DNA of 64,000 bases. It comes from Corynebacterium sp. HMSC078H07 (GTDB taxonomy: Bacteria; Actinomycetota; Actinomycetes; Mycobacteriales; Mycobacteriaceae). The first letter of the stretch is position 1. The number at the start of each line of letters is the position of its first letter. Below are positions 27,611 to 37,637 of the stretch, piece by piece. Under the pieces are notes generated by a model. It had not been told where the DNA came from. It saw nothing but the letters and a program-made list of their open reading frames with translations, and did no database searches. The stretch spans positions 60,837-124,836 of the forward strand of contig NZ_KV810449.1 in NCBI RefSeq assembly GCF_001812805.1. Reading direction: 5' to 3'. Both the position numbers and the translations under genes were made by a program.

Positions 27611-28729
27611 TTAGTTGTTGGCCTTGCCAGCCTCACCGTTCGGAGCCGCGGTGCCGCGGGACTCCAGCTCCTCAAGCTGGGACTCGAGAAGCGTCTTGAG
27701 GCGGGTACGGTACTCGCGTTCAAAGGTGCGCAGCTCGGAGATACGGGCCTCGAGAGCAGTCTGCTGCTGCTTGACCGTGTTCATGACCTCGGTGTGCTTC
27801 TTCTCCGCGTCAGCCTGCAGGGCTGCTGCCTTCTCCTCAGCCTGGCGGATCTGAGCCTCAGCGCGGGAGGTGGCATCAGACTCAGTCTGCTTAGCCTTGG
27901 TCTCTGCGTCAGCGACGAGCTTCTTGGAACGGTTGTCGGCATCCAGCAGCTGTGCGTCGTAACGCTTCTGGGCGTCAGCCAACTGAGCCTTGGAGTGAGA
28001 ATCAGCCTCAGCAAGCTGCTTTTCTGCAGCCGTGCGGGCCTCGGCCAACATGGACTCGGAGTCTGCCTTGGCCTCGTTGGTAAGGCGGTCCGCCATTTCC
28101 TGAGCCAAGCCCAGAACACGAGCGGCCTGCATGTGGGTCTCCGGAGTAGCCAGGCTATCCGCAGTCTCGGCAGCGCCAGCGCCGGCAATGCCGGCGGCAG
28201 CGGTGGAGGCGCTGGAGTTCTTCTTGGCGGACTCCAGCTCCTTCTTGGTGTTCTCCAGCTCGCGCTTGGAGGCCTCAAGTTCACGCTTCGCGGCGGCTGC
28301 TTCCTCACGGGCGGCCTTGAGCTCTGCGGAATTGTCCTGCTGCTGAGCAGCCGGAGCCTGGGAAGACTGAGCCTGAGCCTGAGCTGCCTTGGCCTGTTCC
28401 TGGGCCTTCTTGGTCTCTTCCTTGGCCTTGGCAACCTCGTTCTTCGAGTCAGCCAGCTTTGCCTCGTACTCAGCGCGCAGCTTGGACTCCACGTCCTTGC
28501 GCACGGCGGCCTCATCGACCTTGGTTGCAGCAGCACCGGCGCCGCCCTTGGACTGTGCCTTCAGATCCTCAACCTGGGCCTGGAGGTCGTCGTTCTCATC
28601 CTGCAACTGAGCAAGAGCATCTTCGACGAGGTCGAGGAACTGATCGACCTCGTCCTCGTTGTAGCCACGCTTGCCAATAGGCGGCTTGCTGAAAGCGACG
28701 TTGTGTACATCAGCTGGTGACAGTGGCAT
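27611..28729 (-). CDS. wag31: DivIVA/Wag31 polar growth scaffold
   Basis: 372 aa. The membrane-binding N-terminal domain reads [38 protein letters not shown], typical of Wag31. Two long coiled-coil blocks follow (about residues 30-190 and 215-350), rich in Ala, Glu, Lys and Gln, with a Gln/Ala-rich hinge ([15 protein letters not shown]). It gathers at curved membranes at the poles and guides apical peptidoglycan growth. Corynebacteria need it for rod shape. The AT-rich 168 bp upstream holds likely promoter elements (TACAAT, TATTAT), so it can be expressed apart from the upstream cluster. Confidence 0.96.
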   Translation of the reverse strand: MPLSPADVHNVAFSKPPIGKRGYNEDEVDQFLDLVEDALAQLQDENDDLQAQVEDLKAQSKGGAGAAATKVDEAAVRKDVESKLRAEYEAKLADSKNEVAKAKEETKKAQEQAKAAQAQAQSSQAPAAQQQDNSAELKAAREEAAAAKRELEASKRELENTKKELESAKKNSSASTAAAGIAGAGAAETADSLATPETHMQAARVLGLAQEMADRLTNEAKADSESMLAEARTAAEKQLAEADSHSKAQLADAQKRYDAQLLDADNRSKKLVADAETKAKQTESDATSRAEAQIRQAEEKAAALQADAEKKHTEVMNTVKQQQTALEARISELRTFEREYRTRLKTLLESQLEELESRGTAAPNGEAGKANN

Positions 28730-28897
28730 TGACTTCTCTTCCCCTTACGAATCGGTCAAACCTCTAGTGGGTCCAGAGGCCGGGTACATATGCGATTAAT
28801 AATACGGATTGTGATAACTCATTGTATCCAAATCAACACATTATCTAACGCAGGCACGAGTCTCAACGTTAACAAAAGGGTTTAATACACCCGCAAT

Positions 28898-29209
28898 TTA
28901 GACTGCGAGCCCGCCAGCACCAAAAAATACCCACGCGATCAGTCGCGAGAGAATTGCCAAGAGCAGGAACAGTACGATAACCGAGACATCGAGAGCAATG
29001 CCTCCCAACTGCAGCGGCGGGATGATTTTACGCAGAGCCTTAACGGGCGGATCAGTGAGGACAAACAGCACTTCTGCCACCATCATGAACCACCGCGGCG
29101 GGTTGAATTGGCGTGAGAAGGACTGAATCATCTCGATGACGATGCGCGCGAGCAAAATCCACGAATAGAGGCTCACAGCAAGAATGAGAATCGAACCTAA
29201 AGCATTCAC
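28898..29209 (-). CDS. YggT-family membrane protein
   Basis: 103 aa from GTG 29209; the longer frame upstream has no hydrophobic or conserved content. Two membrane segments, LGSILILAVSLYSWILLARIVIEM and VSVIVLFLLLAILSRLIAWVFF, are linked by the family motif FNPPRWFMMVAEVLFVLTDPPVKALRKIIPPLQLGGIALD. YggT proteins are commonly encoded next to sepF and divIVA and are linked to division or envelope stress, with no defined activity. Confidence 0.88.
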   Translation of the reverse strand: MNALGSILILAVSLYSWILLARIVIEMIQSFSRQFNPPRWFMMVAEVLFVLTDPPVKALRKIIPPLQLGGIALDVSVIVLFLLLAILSRLIAWVFFGAGGLAV

Positions 29210-29356
29210 ATCGCCCGAGCCTATCTGAACCACCCCCGCAGGCGGTACTTCCCCGTCCGGCGGTTCGCAAGAAAACGCATGAAGCCGCCGTCTCCAGCCT
29301 CCTCCACAAGCCAACACGGGAGGGGCAGGTTCGGGCGGCCCTGCAGCGTCAAGTTC

Positions 29357-29782
29357 TTAGCGCAGGTGCGCAGCGCGCTCTAGCTCAACGGTAGAGATGT
29401 CAGCGCCCTTCGGCACAATGGCGAAGACCTTGCGGCTGGTATCAACACCCTTGGTGAGGTTCTTCATACGGCCTTCCAGTGCGAAGCACAGGCCAGCTGC
29501 GAAGTCGACGAAGCGCTTGGCGGAGCCACGGTCGGCATCGGTGAGTTCGAAGACTACGGCGTCACCATCACGGAACGGGCCGCCAACCTTGGCGGCGTCA
29601 TCGAAGGAGACGAGCGACAGGGCCACGATGGTCGGAACGAATTCTTCTTCCTGCTTGTCGTAGGACGGTGCTGCGTACGACGGAGCGTTGTAGGTGCGCT
29701 CGTCGGCGTAGTAGGCGTCGTCGGCGTCCATGTCCATCGGGCCCAGCCCGAAGAATTCCTTGGTCCTATCAATCAGTGACAT
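29357..29782 (-). CDS. sepF: Cell division protein SepF
   Basis: 141 aa. The N-terminal membrane-targeting helix MSLIDRTKEFFGLGPMD is followed by an acidic/Tyr-rich linker. The SepF core starts near residue 50 with VPTIVALSLVSFDDAAKVGGPFRDGDAVVFELTDADRGSAKRFVDFAAGLCFALEGRM. In actinobacteria, which lack FtsA, SepF tethers the FtsZ C-terminal tail to the membrane. It follows yggS in the cluster, as usual. Confidence 0.95.
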   Translation of the reverse strand: MSLIDRTKEFFGLGPMDMDADDAYYADERTYNAPSYAAPSYDKQEEEFVPTIVALSLVSFDDAAKVGGPFRDGDAVVFELTDADRGSAKRFVDFAAGLCFALEGRMKNLTKGVDTSRKVFAIVPKGADISTVELERAAHLR

Positions 29783-29850
29783 TCTGGGTCTCCCTCTGAC
29801 CTAGTTTTCTGTGAGATTAGTGTCTTTGAAATGCGCTTTTGCGATGCCAT

Positions 29851-30555
29851 TTAAACTACTGGCCGCGGGCCCATAATTCCGGTTCCGACACGCACGATAT
29901 GTGTTCCAGATTCAATGGCTGCCTGCAGGTCTGCACTCATTCCGGCAGAGAGTTTCAAGGGACGCCCCAACTGCTTAGAAGTCTCCTCCACAAGCTCTTT
30001 TACTTGTGTAAAAACCTCGACCGGTTCACTCTCCAGAGGTGGGACAACCATAAAGCCCTGCAGCTCAAGATTGTCGAGCTCTTCAACGACGTCCACTAGG
30101 TCAGAAACGAGGTCTAGCGGACAGCCGCCACGGGCAGTATCGCCATCGGCGGAGACCTGGATGAAAACTGGCAAGATACCGTCGCGTTGGCCTCGTTCTT
30201 GGGCTAAAGCCACGCCGCGGTCTAGGGCACGCGCAAGTTTCTCAGAGTCAAGAGAGTGCACGCTATGCGCCCAGCGTGCTACGTGGTTGGCCTTCTTGGT
30301 TTGAATCTGGCCGATCATGTGGAAGTGCATATGGGGCAGCGCTTCGGCCTTGGCGCGAGCTTCCTGTTCGCGGTTTTCAGCGACGTCGGTGATGCCTAGC
30401 TGCCCAAGCAGAGCGATATCTTCCGCAGGGTGAAACTTGGTCACCGGCAACAGCTCGGGTGCTTCGCGCCCAGTTTCGTCGGCGAAACGTTGGATCTCAG
30501 CGCGGGTGCGCTCGAGTCCGGCCCGCAGTTCCTCGAGACGGTTCTGGTCAGTCAT
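29851..30555 (-). CDS. PLP-binding protein of the YggS/PLPBP family
   Basis: 234 aa from ATG 30555, overlapping the pgeF stop codon region by a few bases. The PLP-lysine is in LLPVTKFHPAEDI; other family blocks are ENREQEARAK, HFHMIGQIQTKKANHV, GFMVVPPL and LSAGMSADLQAAIESGTHIVRVGTGIMG. These single-domain barrel proteins maintain PLP and amino-acid balance and have no known catalytic reaction. The position between pgeF and sepF is standard for actinobacteria. Confidence 0.93.
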   Translation of the reverse strand: MTDQNRLEELRAGLERTRAEIQRFADETGREAPELLPVTKFHPAEDIALLGQLGITDVAENREQEARAKAEALPHMHFHMIGQIQTKKANHVARWAHSVHSLDSEKLARALDRGVALAQERGQRDGILPVFIQVSADGDTARGGCPLDLVSDLVDVVEELDNLELQGFMVVPPLESEPVEVFTQVKELVEETSKQLGRPLKLSAGMSADLQAAIESGTHIVRVGTGIMGPRPVV

Positions 30556-30557
30556 TG

Positions 30558-31298
30558 TTATCCCTCCAACCAAATCACGCCGGCTTGGCGTCCGGTGACG
30601 CCTTCACGGCGATAGGAAAAGAAGTCTGGATCTTCAATGGTGCAGCGCGGATCAGACTCAATGGCAGTAATGCCCAGCTCCATGAGCTGACGCACCAGTC
30701 CGGCACGGACATCGACACCCCAGGTTCCCTTCGTGGTACGCGTTAACGACCCAGGAAGGTGTTTCTCAACATCCCTCGCCATCTCCTCGGGAACCTCATA
30801 GTTTCGACCTGAGGCGGCCGGCCCCATGAGAACCTGCATGGTCGACGGGGTTGCGCCGAGATCCATCATGGCGTTGACGGTGTTGCGGATGATGCCGTTG
30901 CGTGCGCCGAGGCGGCCTGCATGGACGGCGGCGATGACGCCGGCAGGGACGTCGACAAGCAATACCGGCGTGCAATCGGCCACGAGCACGCCGAGGCCCA
31001 GACGTTTTTCGGTGGTGACCAGGGCATCGGTAGCCTCAACCGGCTCGGTCATGCCGCGGCGCTCCGCACCTACCGTGGTGACGGTATTGGTATGTAACTG
31101 CTCCATCCACACGATGTCGTCGAGCCCTGTGGCGCGTAGAAGGCGGGCGCGGTTAGCGGCCACGGCGGCGGGGTCATCGCCCACGTGATCACCTAAATTG
31201 AAAGAGTCATAGGGAGACGACGACGCCCCGCCAGCACGGCTGGTAAAGACCATGCGGACGGGGCGCTTCGATGGGTGTGCTTCCTCGTTTACTGGCAT
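30558..31298 (-). CDS. pgeF: Peptidoglycan editing factor (YfiH/PgeF family)
   Basis: 246 aa, formerly described as a multicopper polyphenol oxidase (laccase-like). The metal/catalytic signature includes VWMEQLHTNTV, VADCTPVLLVD and GVIAAVHAGRLGARNGI, giving the conserved His, Cys, His triad of the family. In E. coli YfiH removes wrongly incorporated serine from peptidoglycan precursors. The start is ATG 31298, 24 bp after ftsZ. It is co-transcribed with ftsZ and yggS. Confidence 0.92.
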   Translation of the reverse strand: MPVNEEAHPSKRPVRMVFTSRAGGASSSPYDSFNLGDHVGDDPAAVAANRARLLRATGLDDIVWMEQLHTNTVTTVGAERRGMTEPVEATDALVTTEKRLGLGVLVADCTPVLLVDVPAGVIAAVHAGRLGARNGIIRNTVNAMMDLGATPSTMQVLMGPAASGRNYEVPEEMARDVEKHLPGSLTRTTKGTWGVDVRAGLVRQLMELGITAIESDPRCTIEDPDFFSYRREGVTGRQAGVIWLEG

Positions 31299-31322
31299 GC
31301 ACTCCAGAGTAGCGGGCTGCGA

Positions 31323-32675
31323 CTAGCGCATGAAGGAGGGCACGTCGAGATCGTCGTCGCCGTCATCATCGAAGCCACGGGGGCGGCGCTCGTCTGGGCG
31401 GGACAGGCGGTACTCGTCGCGATTCTCGCGCTCCTCACGGCGGAAGCGATCGGAGCTGGTGAACAGTCCGCTGGACGGAGCTGGCTCGGACGGCTGCTCA
31501 CGCTCGTAGGAGTGGCGCGGAGCGTACTCCTCGCGCTCGCGGCGCTCGGTGCCCTGCGACTCAGCACGTGTGTACTCCTCACGTGGGGCTTCCGCGCTGG
31601 ACGCGGCGGGGGATTCCGGTTGTGCCTCGGCACGGTTCTCGAAGAGGGAACCCGGGCGAGCAGCCGGGGTGGCGTGCTGGCCCTGCGGTGCTGCCTGACC
31701 AGGCTGCACCGGCTGGGAGGTCATATTGGCCTGTGCATCAAAGCCGGTGGCGATGATGGTGACGCGGACTTCGTCGCCCAGGTTGTCATCGATGATGGTG
31801 CCGAAGATGATGTTGGCATCCTCGTCGGCACGCTCCTCCACCATGGAGGCAGCCGCGTTGACCTCGTGGAGGCCCAGATCGGAGCCGCCAGCGATGGAGA
31901 GTAGGACGCCCTTAGCGCCTTCCATCGTGGACTCCAGCAGCGGAGAGTTGATGGCCTGCTCGGCTGCGTTGAGCGCGCGGTTGTCGCCGCGGGCAAAGCC
32001 GATGCCCATGAGCGCGGAGCCGGCATCGGACATGACGGAGCGCACGTCTGCAAAGTCGACGTTGATCATGCCCGGGATGGTGATGAGGTTGGTAATTCCC
32101 TGAACACCGTTGTGAAGGACTTCATCGGCGGCGCGGAAGGCCTCAACGATGGACAGTTCCTCGCCGCCCAGCTGCATGAGGCGGTCATTCGGAATAACGA
32201 TGAGGGTATCGCAGACCTCGCGCAGCTCCTCGATACCAGCCATGGCCTGGCGGGTACGGCGAGCGCCCTCGAACTTAAACGGGCGGGTGACGACGCCGAC
32301 GGTGAGCGCGCCCATCTTCTTCGCGATGGAAGCCACGACTGGGGCGGCACCCGTACCGGTTCCGCCGCCCTCACCAGCGGTGACGAAGACCATGTCGGAG
32401 CCCTGGAGGGCGTCCTCGATTTCGGTCTTGTGGTCCTCAGCGGAAGTCTTGCCAACCTCCGGGTTAGCGCCAGCACCGAGGCCGCGGGTGGCCTCGCGGC
32501 CGATGTCGAGCTTGGTGTCCGCGTCGGAGAAGATCAGCGCCTGAGAGTCAGTGTTAATGGCGACGAACTGGACTCCCTTGAGGCCTTCTTCGATCATGCG
32601 GTTGACGGCGTTGACGCCGCCGCCGCCGACGCCGACGACCTTGATGTCCGCGAGGTTGTTGCTAGATGAGATCAT
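31323..32675 (-). CDS. ftsZ: Cell division GTPase FtsZ
   Basis: 450 aa tubulin homologue that forms the Z ring. It shows [19 protein letters not shown] at the N-terminus, the tubulin signature [19 protein letters not shown], and the T7-loop region [23 protein letters not shown] variable Glu/Arg/Ser-rich linker of about 120 residues leads to the C-terminal tail [11 protein letters not shown], the docking site for SepF. A 207-bp gap upstream separates it from ftsQ and can hold its own promoter. Confidence 0.98.
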   Translation of the reverse strand: MISSSNNLADIKVVGVGGGGVNAVNRMIEEGLKGVQFVAINTDSQALIFSDADTKLDIGREATRGLGAGANPEVGKTSAEDHKTEIEDALQGSDMVFVTAGEGGGTGTGAAPVVASIAKKMGALTVGVVTRPFKFEGARRTRQAMAGIEELREVCDTLIVIPNDRLMQLGGEELSIVEAFRAADEVLHNGVQGITNLITIPGMINVDFADVRSVMSDAGSALMGIGFARGDNRALNAAEQAINSPLLESTMEGAKGVLLSIAGGSDLGLHEVNAAASMVEERADEDANIIFGTIIDDNLGDEVRVTIIATGFDAQANMTSQPVQPGQAAPQGQHATPAARPGSLFENRAEAQPESPAASSAEAPREEYTRAESQGTERREREEYAPRHSYEREQPSEPAPSSGLFTSSDRFRREERENRDEYRLSRPDERRPRGFDDDGDDDLDVPSFMR

Positions 32676-32882
32676 ACGAGGGTCTCTTGCCTTTCAACTA
32701 AGGATTTTATGTAAACGAGGAGGCGCCCCTTTTTCGCGAGAGGCGGTTACATCCATCTTTAACGAAAGGAGGGTTATTTCGGCGCACATTTTGCCGCGTG
32801 TCGGTACCCTCAACCTCTACTTTAGGGTTGCTGACGTGCGGTTTTATTAACAGGCGTCCCACCCGTACCACCGGCGACGCGC

Positions 32883-33542
32883 TTAGCGGCGAGTCACCAG
32901 TGAAGGGTTAGAAATATTCCAGGATTCGCCCTCCAGCTGAAGCACATCCTCGAAGGCGATGGCCTTGTTGGCGTTGTCTTCTGCGGCTCCCCAGAAGATG
33001 GTTTTATCGTCATCCGTGACGAAGGTCAGCGAATAGGTGTCTTCGATGTCGAGGGTCTTGACGCGCTTGCGTACATCGGCAGGAAGCGCGGATACCGCAT
33101 CCACCGCCGCCTGCATTTCCGGGGAACCGGATTCCGTGCGCCCAGTCAGTTGAATGGCTTCTGCCGGCGGGGTGTCCTCGGCAAATTCCTTACCTTTGTC
33201 ATCCACCAACACTGTGTGGCCACCGTCCTCAACATAGGCCACGGCCTCGTGTTCCACCACGCTGATATGCACAGTCGACGGGAAGGCACGCGAGACCGTT
33301 GCCGATTCCACCCACGGCAGCGAGGCCACGCCATGGGCCGCCTCACGCGCATTCAGGCGCACCAAATTGGAACCTGAAGCCACACCACTGGCCTGCTCCG
33401 CGTCTTCGGCCACCACGTGCTCGTTGCCCTCAACCTCAAAAGAGGTCACCTTAAAAATCGGGAAAAGCCATACGACGGCTGCAGCCACAAGTGCTACGAG
33501 AAAGACCGCGCCGACGGCAATCGCGCCCGTCTTCTTAGACAT
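32883..33542 (-). CDS. ftsQ: Cell division protein FtsQ
   Basis: 219 aa from ATG 33542 ([11 protein letters not shown]), which overlaps the murC stop by 8 bp. A short cytoplasmic N-terminus is followed by a membrane helix at residues 8-28 and a POTRA-type domain ([25 protein letters not shown]), then the FtsQ domain with [29 protein letters not shown]. It links the Z ring to FtsL and to septal wall synthesis. Confidence 0.94.
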   Translation of the reverse strand: MSKKTGAIAVGAVFLVALVAAAVVWLFPIFKVTSFEVEGNEHVVAEDAEQASGVASGSNLVRLNAREAAHGVASLPWVESATVSRAFPSTVHISVVEHEAVAYVEDGGHTVLVDDKGKEFAEDTPPAEAIQLTGRTESGSPEMQAAVDAVSALPADVRKRVKTLDIEDTYSLTFVTDDDKTIFWGAAEDNANKAIAFEDVLQLEGESWNISNPSLVTRR

Positions 33543-35031
33543 CCTGGCCCTCGGCCTCACCTGGCTGTGCGGATTCTGCCCGTGCCTCACCTTGCTCCAG
33601 CTTCGAAAGTATTTCGCCCGCCACATAGGTAATCGTTCCAGCACCGATGGTCAGCACGACATCACCCGGCCGGGCCAGGGAAATGACGTCGCCCGCTGCC
33701 TCGGAGAAATCCGGCTCGAAGATGACCGGCATATCCTCCGGCATCTTGTCCGTAATAATGCGGGAGGTAATGCCCTCCACCGGCTGCTCGCGGGCGCCGT
33801 AGATATCGAGGACCACGGAGGCGTCGGCAAGCGCTAGTGCCTCTGCGAACTCCGCATCGAATTTCATCGTTCGGGAGTAGAGGTGCGGCTGGAAACAGGC
33901 GATAACTCGCGCGCCTTCGCCTTCGGCATCGACCTTTGCGCGCGCAGCGGTGAGGACCGCAGACACCTCCGTCGGGTGGTGAGCATAATCGTCAAAGACG
34001 CGAATCCCTTGTGCGGAACCGCGGTACTCAAAACGGCGGCGCACGCCAGTAAAATCGGTCAAACCCGCAGCGAGTTCCGCTGGTTCACCTCCTGCCAATG
34101 CGCCGGCAAGTAGCGCCGCAGCGGAATTAAGCACCATATGGTGGCCTGGGACGTGGAGGTCGTAGGCGAGGTCCTCCGGGGGGACGTCGGGAAGCGTGAG
34201 GCGCACTCGCACATGCGCGCCCTCCGCTGACACCGTCTCCTCCAGGACTTCGACACCATAGGGCAGCGAGGACTCGTTGTGCGCGCCGTACCCCAAGACG
34301 TGGATGCCGCGTTCGGCCGCGCGCTCTCCGGTAGCCACCGCTTGTGCATCCTCGAGGCACACCACGAGATAGCCGCCGTCGATGACACAGTCAGCAAAAT
34401 CGTCGAAGACCTTAAAGTAGCTTTCGGGGGTTTCGAAGTAGTCCAGGTGGTCCGGCTCGATGTTCGTAATCACCGCTACGGAGGGGCTATAGCGCAGCAG
34501 TGAGGCATCGGATTCATCAGCCTCGGCGACAAAAGCGTCACCGGTTCCTCCATGCGCGTTCGTCCCCGCACGGTTGAGCTGGCCGCCGATGGCAAAGGAC
34601 GGGTCCAAACCAGCCTGCTGCATTGCGCTCACCGTCATGGACGTGGTGGACGTCTTGCCGTGGGTACCGGCCAAGAGGATTTGGCGGTGTCCCTCCATAA
34701 GCTCCGCTAGAAGGTCGGAGCGGCGAATCACCGGAATTCCAGCCTCCCGTGCAGCAGCCAGCTCGGGGTTGTCCTGTGGAATCGCCGCGAAGGAGGTCAC
34801 CACCACCGTGGGCTTTTCGCCGGCGAGATCGAGGTTCTCGGCTGCGTGGCCGATGGCAATGTGAGCGCCCATCGTGCGCAGGACCTCCACCGCGGTGGAC
34901 TTCTTCACGTCCGAGCCCGTCACCACCGCGCCGCGGGTCACAAGGATCCGGGCAAGGCCAGACATGCCCGAGCCGCCGATGCCCACAAGGTGAACGCGAG
35001 ACAAGTCAGTAGAAGCAGGAGTAGCAGTCAT
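33535..35031 (-). CDS. murC: UDP-N-acetylmuramate--L-alanine ligase
   Basis: 498 aa cytosolic Mur ligase that adds L-Ala to UDP-MurNAc. The N-terminal dinucleotide-like fold is [18 protein letters not shown], and the ATP loop is [16 protein letters not shown]. Other Mur blocks are [12 protein letters not shown] and [20 protein letters not shown]. The C-terminal 25 residues are acidic ([20 protein letters not shown]). It lies between murG and ftsQ as in other actinobacteria. Confidence 0.97.
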   Translation of the reverse strand: MTATPASTDLSRVHLVGIGGSGMSGLARILVTRGAVVTGSDVKKSTAVEVLRTMGAHIAIGHAAENLDLAGEKPTVVVTSFAAIPQDNPELAAAREAGIPVIRRSDLLAELMEGHRQILLAGTHGKTSTTSMTVSAMQQAGLDPSFAIGGQLNRAGTNAHGGTGDAFVAEADESDASLLRYSPSVAVITNIEPDHLDYFETPESYFKVFDDFADCVIDGGYLVVCLEDAQAVATGERAAERGIHVLGYGAHNESSLPYGVEVLEETVSAEGAHVRVRLTLPDVPPEDLAYDLHVPGHHMVLNSAAALLAGALAGGEPAELAAGLTDFTGVRRRFEYRGSAQGIRVFDDYAHHPTEVSAVLTAARAKVDAEGEGARVIACFQPHLYSRTMKFDAEFAEALALADASVVLDIYGAREQPVEGITSRIITDKMPEDMPVIFEPDFSEAAGDVISLARPGDVVLTIGAGTITYVAGEILSKLEQGEARAESAQPGEAEGQDV

Positions 35032-35064
35032 GAGGGATAATCCTTCGTTCGTGGTGGAGAGGGC

Positions 35065-36138
35065 CTAGTTGCGAGCACTCGACGCAATGCGGTCAGCGAT
35101 AGTGGCAGCCACGTCACCCGCGGTGCTGGCATCCGCAGCTGTGCGCATGGCATCCAGCGTGGCGGGGTTGCCGAGGATAGCGCGTACCTCACGGATGAGG
35201 CGCTCGGGGCTCAGTTCGGCATCGGGAATCTGGACAGCAGCGCCCGCATCTACGAGCGCACGAGAGTTCAGTGCCTGCTCGCCGTTGCCGTGCGGGAGGG
35301 GGATGTAGATGGCGGGCAGTCCTGCGGCGGAGACTTCCGCCACGGTCATGGCACCAGAGCGGCATACCATGAGATCCGCCACGGCGAGGGCGCCGGTCAT
35401 GTCATCGATATAGGGCACCGGGGTGTAGTTGCTGCGTTCTTCTGGCTTGTCGTTCTTCTTTCCATACGCATGAAGAACCTGGAAGTCCTGCGTGAGGTCG
35501 GCGATAGCACCGGCAACGGCAGTATTGATGCTCACTGCGCCCTGGGAACCACCCGTCACGACGATGGTGGGGCGTTCGTCACCTAGATTCCAGTTCTTAC
35601 GCGCGGCGGCTGCCTTGGAACCATCCGGGTCCTCCCCCAAACCGGGACGTACTGGGATGCCGAGGACCTCGCCCGGCATGCCGGACCCCTCCTGCGCGTT
35701 GAAACCGATTCCACCCAGACGCACGCCCAGCTTGTTAGCCATGCCCGCCAGCGCGTTGGTCTCTAGGACAAAGAAAGGAATGCCCAGCGACTTCGCCGCC
35801 AAATATGCGGGGGCAGCAACGTAGCCACCGGTACCGAAAACGGCGTCCGCAGCCACGTCTTTGAGGACTGCGCGGGTTTCCCGTACGGACTTTAAAACGC
35901 GCCACGGCAGCTTCAACGCATCTGCATTGATCTTACGGGGCACGGGAACCGGGGTAATCATGCGCAAATCCACGCCACGGGCCGGAACAATATCTCCTTC
36001 CAAACCGCGCGGGGTGCCCAGAGCGGTCACTCGCGCACCGTGGCGCTGACGCAGCTCCTCCCCCACGGCAAGCGCTGGTTCAATGTGTCCGGCAGTGCCG
36101 CCACCTGCGATGACGACGGAAATTCGCGTGGCATTCAT
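35065..36138 (-). CDS. murG: Lipid II synthase MurG (GlcNAc transferase)
   Basis: 357 aa peripheral membrane glycosyltransferase (GT28). It adds GlcNAc from UDP-GlcNAc to lipid I. Motifs are VVIAGGGTAGHIEPALAVGEEL, FGTGGYVAAPAYLAAK, ETNALAGMANK, VTGGSQGAVSIN and IPLPHGNGEQALNSRALVDAGAA. The start ATG 36138 gives MNATRISVVIAGGG; it follows ftsW by 29 bp. Confidence 0.97.
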   Translation of the reverse strand: MNATRISVVIAGGGTAGHIEPALAVGEELRQRHGARVTALGTPRGLEGDIVPARGVDLRMITPVPVPRKINADALKLPWRVLKSVRETRAVLKDVAADAVFGTGGYVAAPAYLAAKSLGIPFFVLETNALAGMANKLGVRLGGIGFNAQEGSGMPGEVLGIPVRPGLGEDPDGSKAAAARKNWNLGDERPTIVVTGGSQGAVSINTAVAGAIADLTQDFQVLHAYGKKNDKPEERSNYTPVPYIDDMTGALAVADLMVCRSGAMTVAEVSAAGLPAIYIPLPHGNGEQALNSRALVDAGAAVQIPDAELSPERLIREVRAILGNPATLDAMRTAADASTAGDVAATIADRIASSARN

Positions 36139-36167
36139 GCCCTACAGGCTACCAGCGCAGCATTACG

Positions 36168-37622
36168 CTACCGACGCTCGCCGCGCCGACGGTCCCCGTG
36201 CGCTTCTTGGCGCGGGACGCGGCGGCCAGTGACCGCGCGGCCAAACCGTTCCTCACGGCTGCGCTCCGTGTGACGCTGCGCTTGCGGGCGCTGACGACGT
36301 TGAGCGCGCTCTCCTCGCCCGCCACGCTCACGATCTGCTCGGTGCGCGCCGCCGCGACGCTCATTGGGAGGAGTGGGTTCCGGAATGAGGAAAATGCGAT
36401 CGAAGAGCGGGCGGCCAAAATTCTGCATGGCGGAGACCTGCATCGGCTCGTGGCGCGCAACGTTGCACAACAGACCCATGGAGCCAATCGTAATAATCGC
36501 AGCGGTACCGCCGGCAGAAATCATGGGCAGCTGAATACCCGTCACCGGCAGCACGCCGATGACATAGCCAATGTTGATGAAGGCCTGGACCACCACGCCA
36601 ACGGACAACGTCGCCGCGAGTAGAGACTGGAATTGGTCCTGCGCCCGCTTGGCAGTGCGCAGCCCGAAGTAGCCCAAAATGGCAAAGAGCCCGATGACCA
36701 AAGCACCGCCCCACAGGCCGAGCTCCTCGCCAATAATGGCGAAGACGAAGTCATTCTTTGCCTCCGGCAGGTAGAACCACTTGGCGCGTGACTGGCCTAG
36801 GCCGACGCCCCAGAAGCCGCCGTCGGCAAGCGAGAGGAAGCCCTGGTACGCCTGGAAACCTGTCCCTTGCGTGTCTTCGATGTTGCCGCGCAGGGCGTCA
36901 AAATAGGTGTGGAAGCGGTGGGAACGGAAGCCGCCCGCCAGGAAAACCGTAGCCATGCCGATGACACCGAAGACACCAACGACCGTTGGCACACGCCAGT
37001 CCACGCCAGCAAAGACGAGGGTAAAGACCACCACCAAAGCAAAAGACACGCCCATGCCCAGGTCGCCCTGCGCCACGATGAGCACGAACATGATGCCGGA
37101 AATGATGGAGTACATCATGAACGGGTCTGTCAGACGCATCGAACGATGAGTCTTATCTGCTAGAGCGGACGCGCCATACATGCCCACGGCCACACGTGCA
37201 AACTCGGATGGCTGGAAGGCAACGCCGCCAGGCAGCATAATCCATGACTGCGAACCGACCTCGGCACGTCCTGTACCTACGCCGGGGATAAGAACCAGGA
37301 TGAGCAGAACGATTGCCAGCCCCAGGAACCACGGCACCAGCGCTCGCAGCGTTCGCGGAGACATCCGTAAACCGATCCAAAACACGATGAGACCAGCGAC
37401 GACGAGGATGCATTGGCGCAGAGCAGCCGACCAGGGGCTGTCACTCTCCGAAAGCGAAGTCGCCATCGACGAGGAAAAGGCCATGAGCACGCCGATACCA
37501 ATGAGCGAGAAAATAGCGATGCGCAGCATCTGATAATCCAGCCCTGGGTAGGCGCGCAGGCGCTCGCGGATATCGCGCGCGCGGTGGCCCAGCGTGCGGG
37601 GTGGCTTCTGGGTAGTGGTCAC
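36168..37622 (-). CDS. ftsW: Septal peptidoglycan polymerase FtsW (SEDS family)
   Basis: 484 aa with about ten membrane helices. SEDS motifs are visible: VAFQPSEFARVAVGMYGA, QGDLGMGVSFALVVVF, FIGEELGLWGG-type (FAIIGEELGLWGGALVIG) and VLPVTGIQLPMISAGGTAAI. After the last helix there is a cytoplasmic tail of about 85 residues, very rich in Arg (RRGGAHRADRERGGRGERAQ and onwards), likely a docking tail as in mycobacterial FtsW. It polymerises lipid II with FtsI. Confidence 0.96.
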   Translation of the reverse strand: MTTTQKPPRTLGHRARDIRERLRAYPGLDYQMLRIAIFSLIGIGVLMAFSSSMATSLSESDSPWSAALRQCILVVAGLIVFWIGLRMSPRTLRALVPWFLGLAIVLLILVLIPGVGTGRAEVGSQSWIMLPGGVAFQPSEFARVAVGMYGASALADKTHRSMRLTDPFMMYSIISGIMFVLIVAQGDLGMGVSFALVVVFTLVFAGVDWRVPTVVGVFGVIGMATVFLAGGFRSHRFHTYFDALRGNIEDTQGTGFQAYQGFLSLADGGFWGVGLGQSRAKWFYLPEAKNDFVFAIIGEELGLWGGALVIGLFAILGYFGLRTAKRAQDQFQSLLAATLSVGVVVQAFINIGYVIGVLPVTGIQLPMISAGGTAAIITIGSMGLLCNVARHEPMQVSAMQNFGRPLFDRIFLIPEPTPPNERRGGAHRADRERGGRGERAQRRQRPQAQRHTERSREERFGRAVTGRRVPRQEAHGDRRRGERR

Positions 37623-37637
37623 GGCGAATGCTCCTGG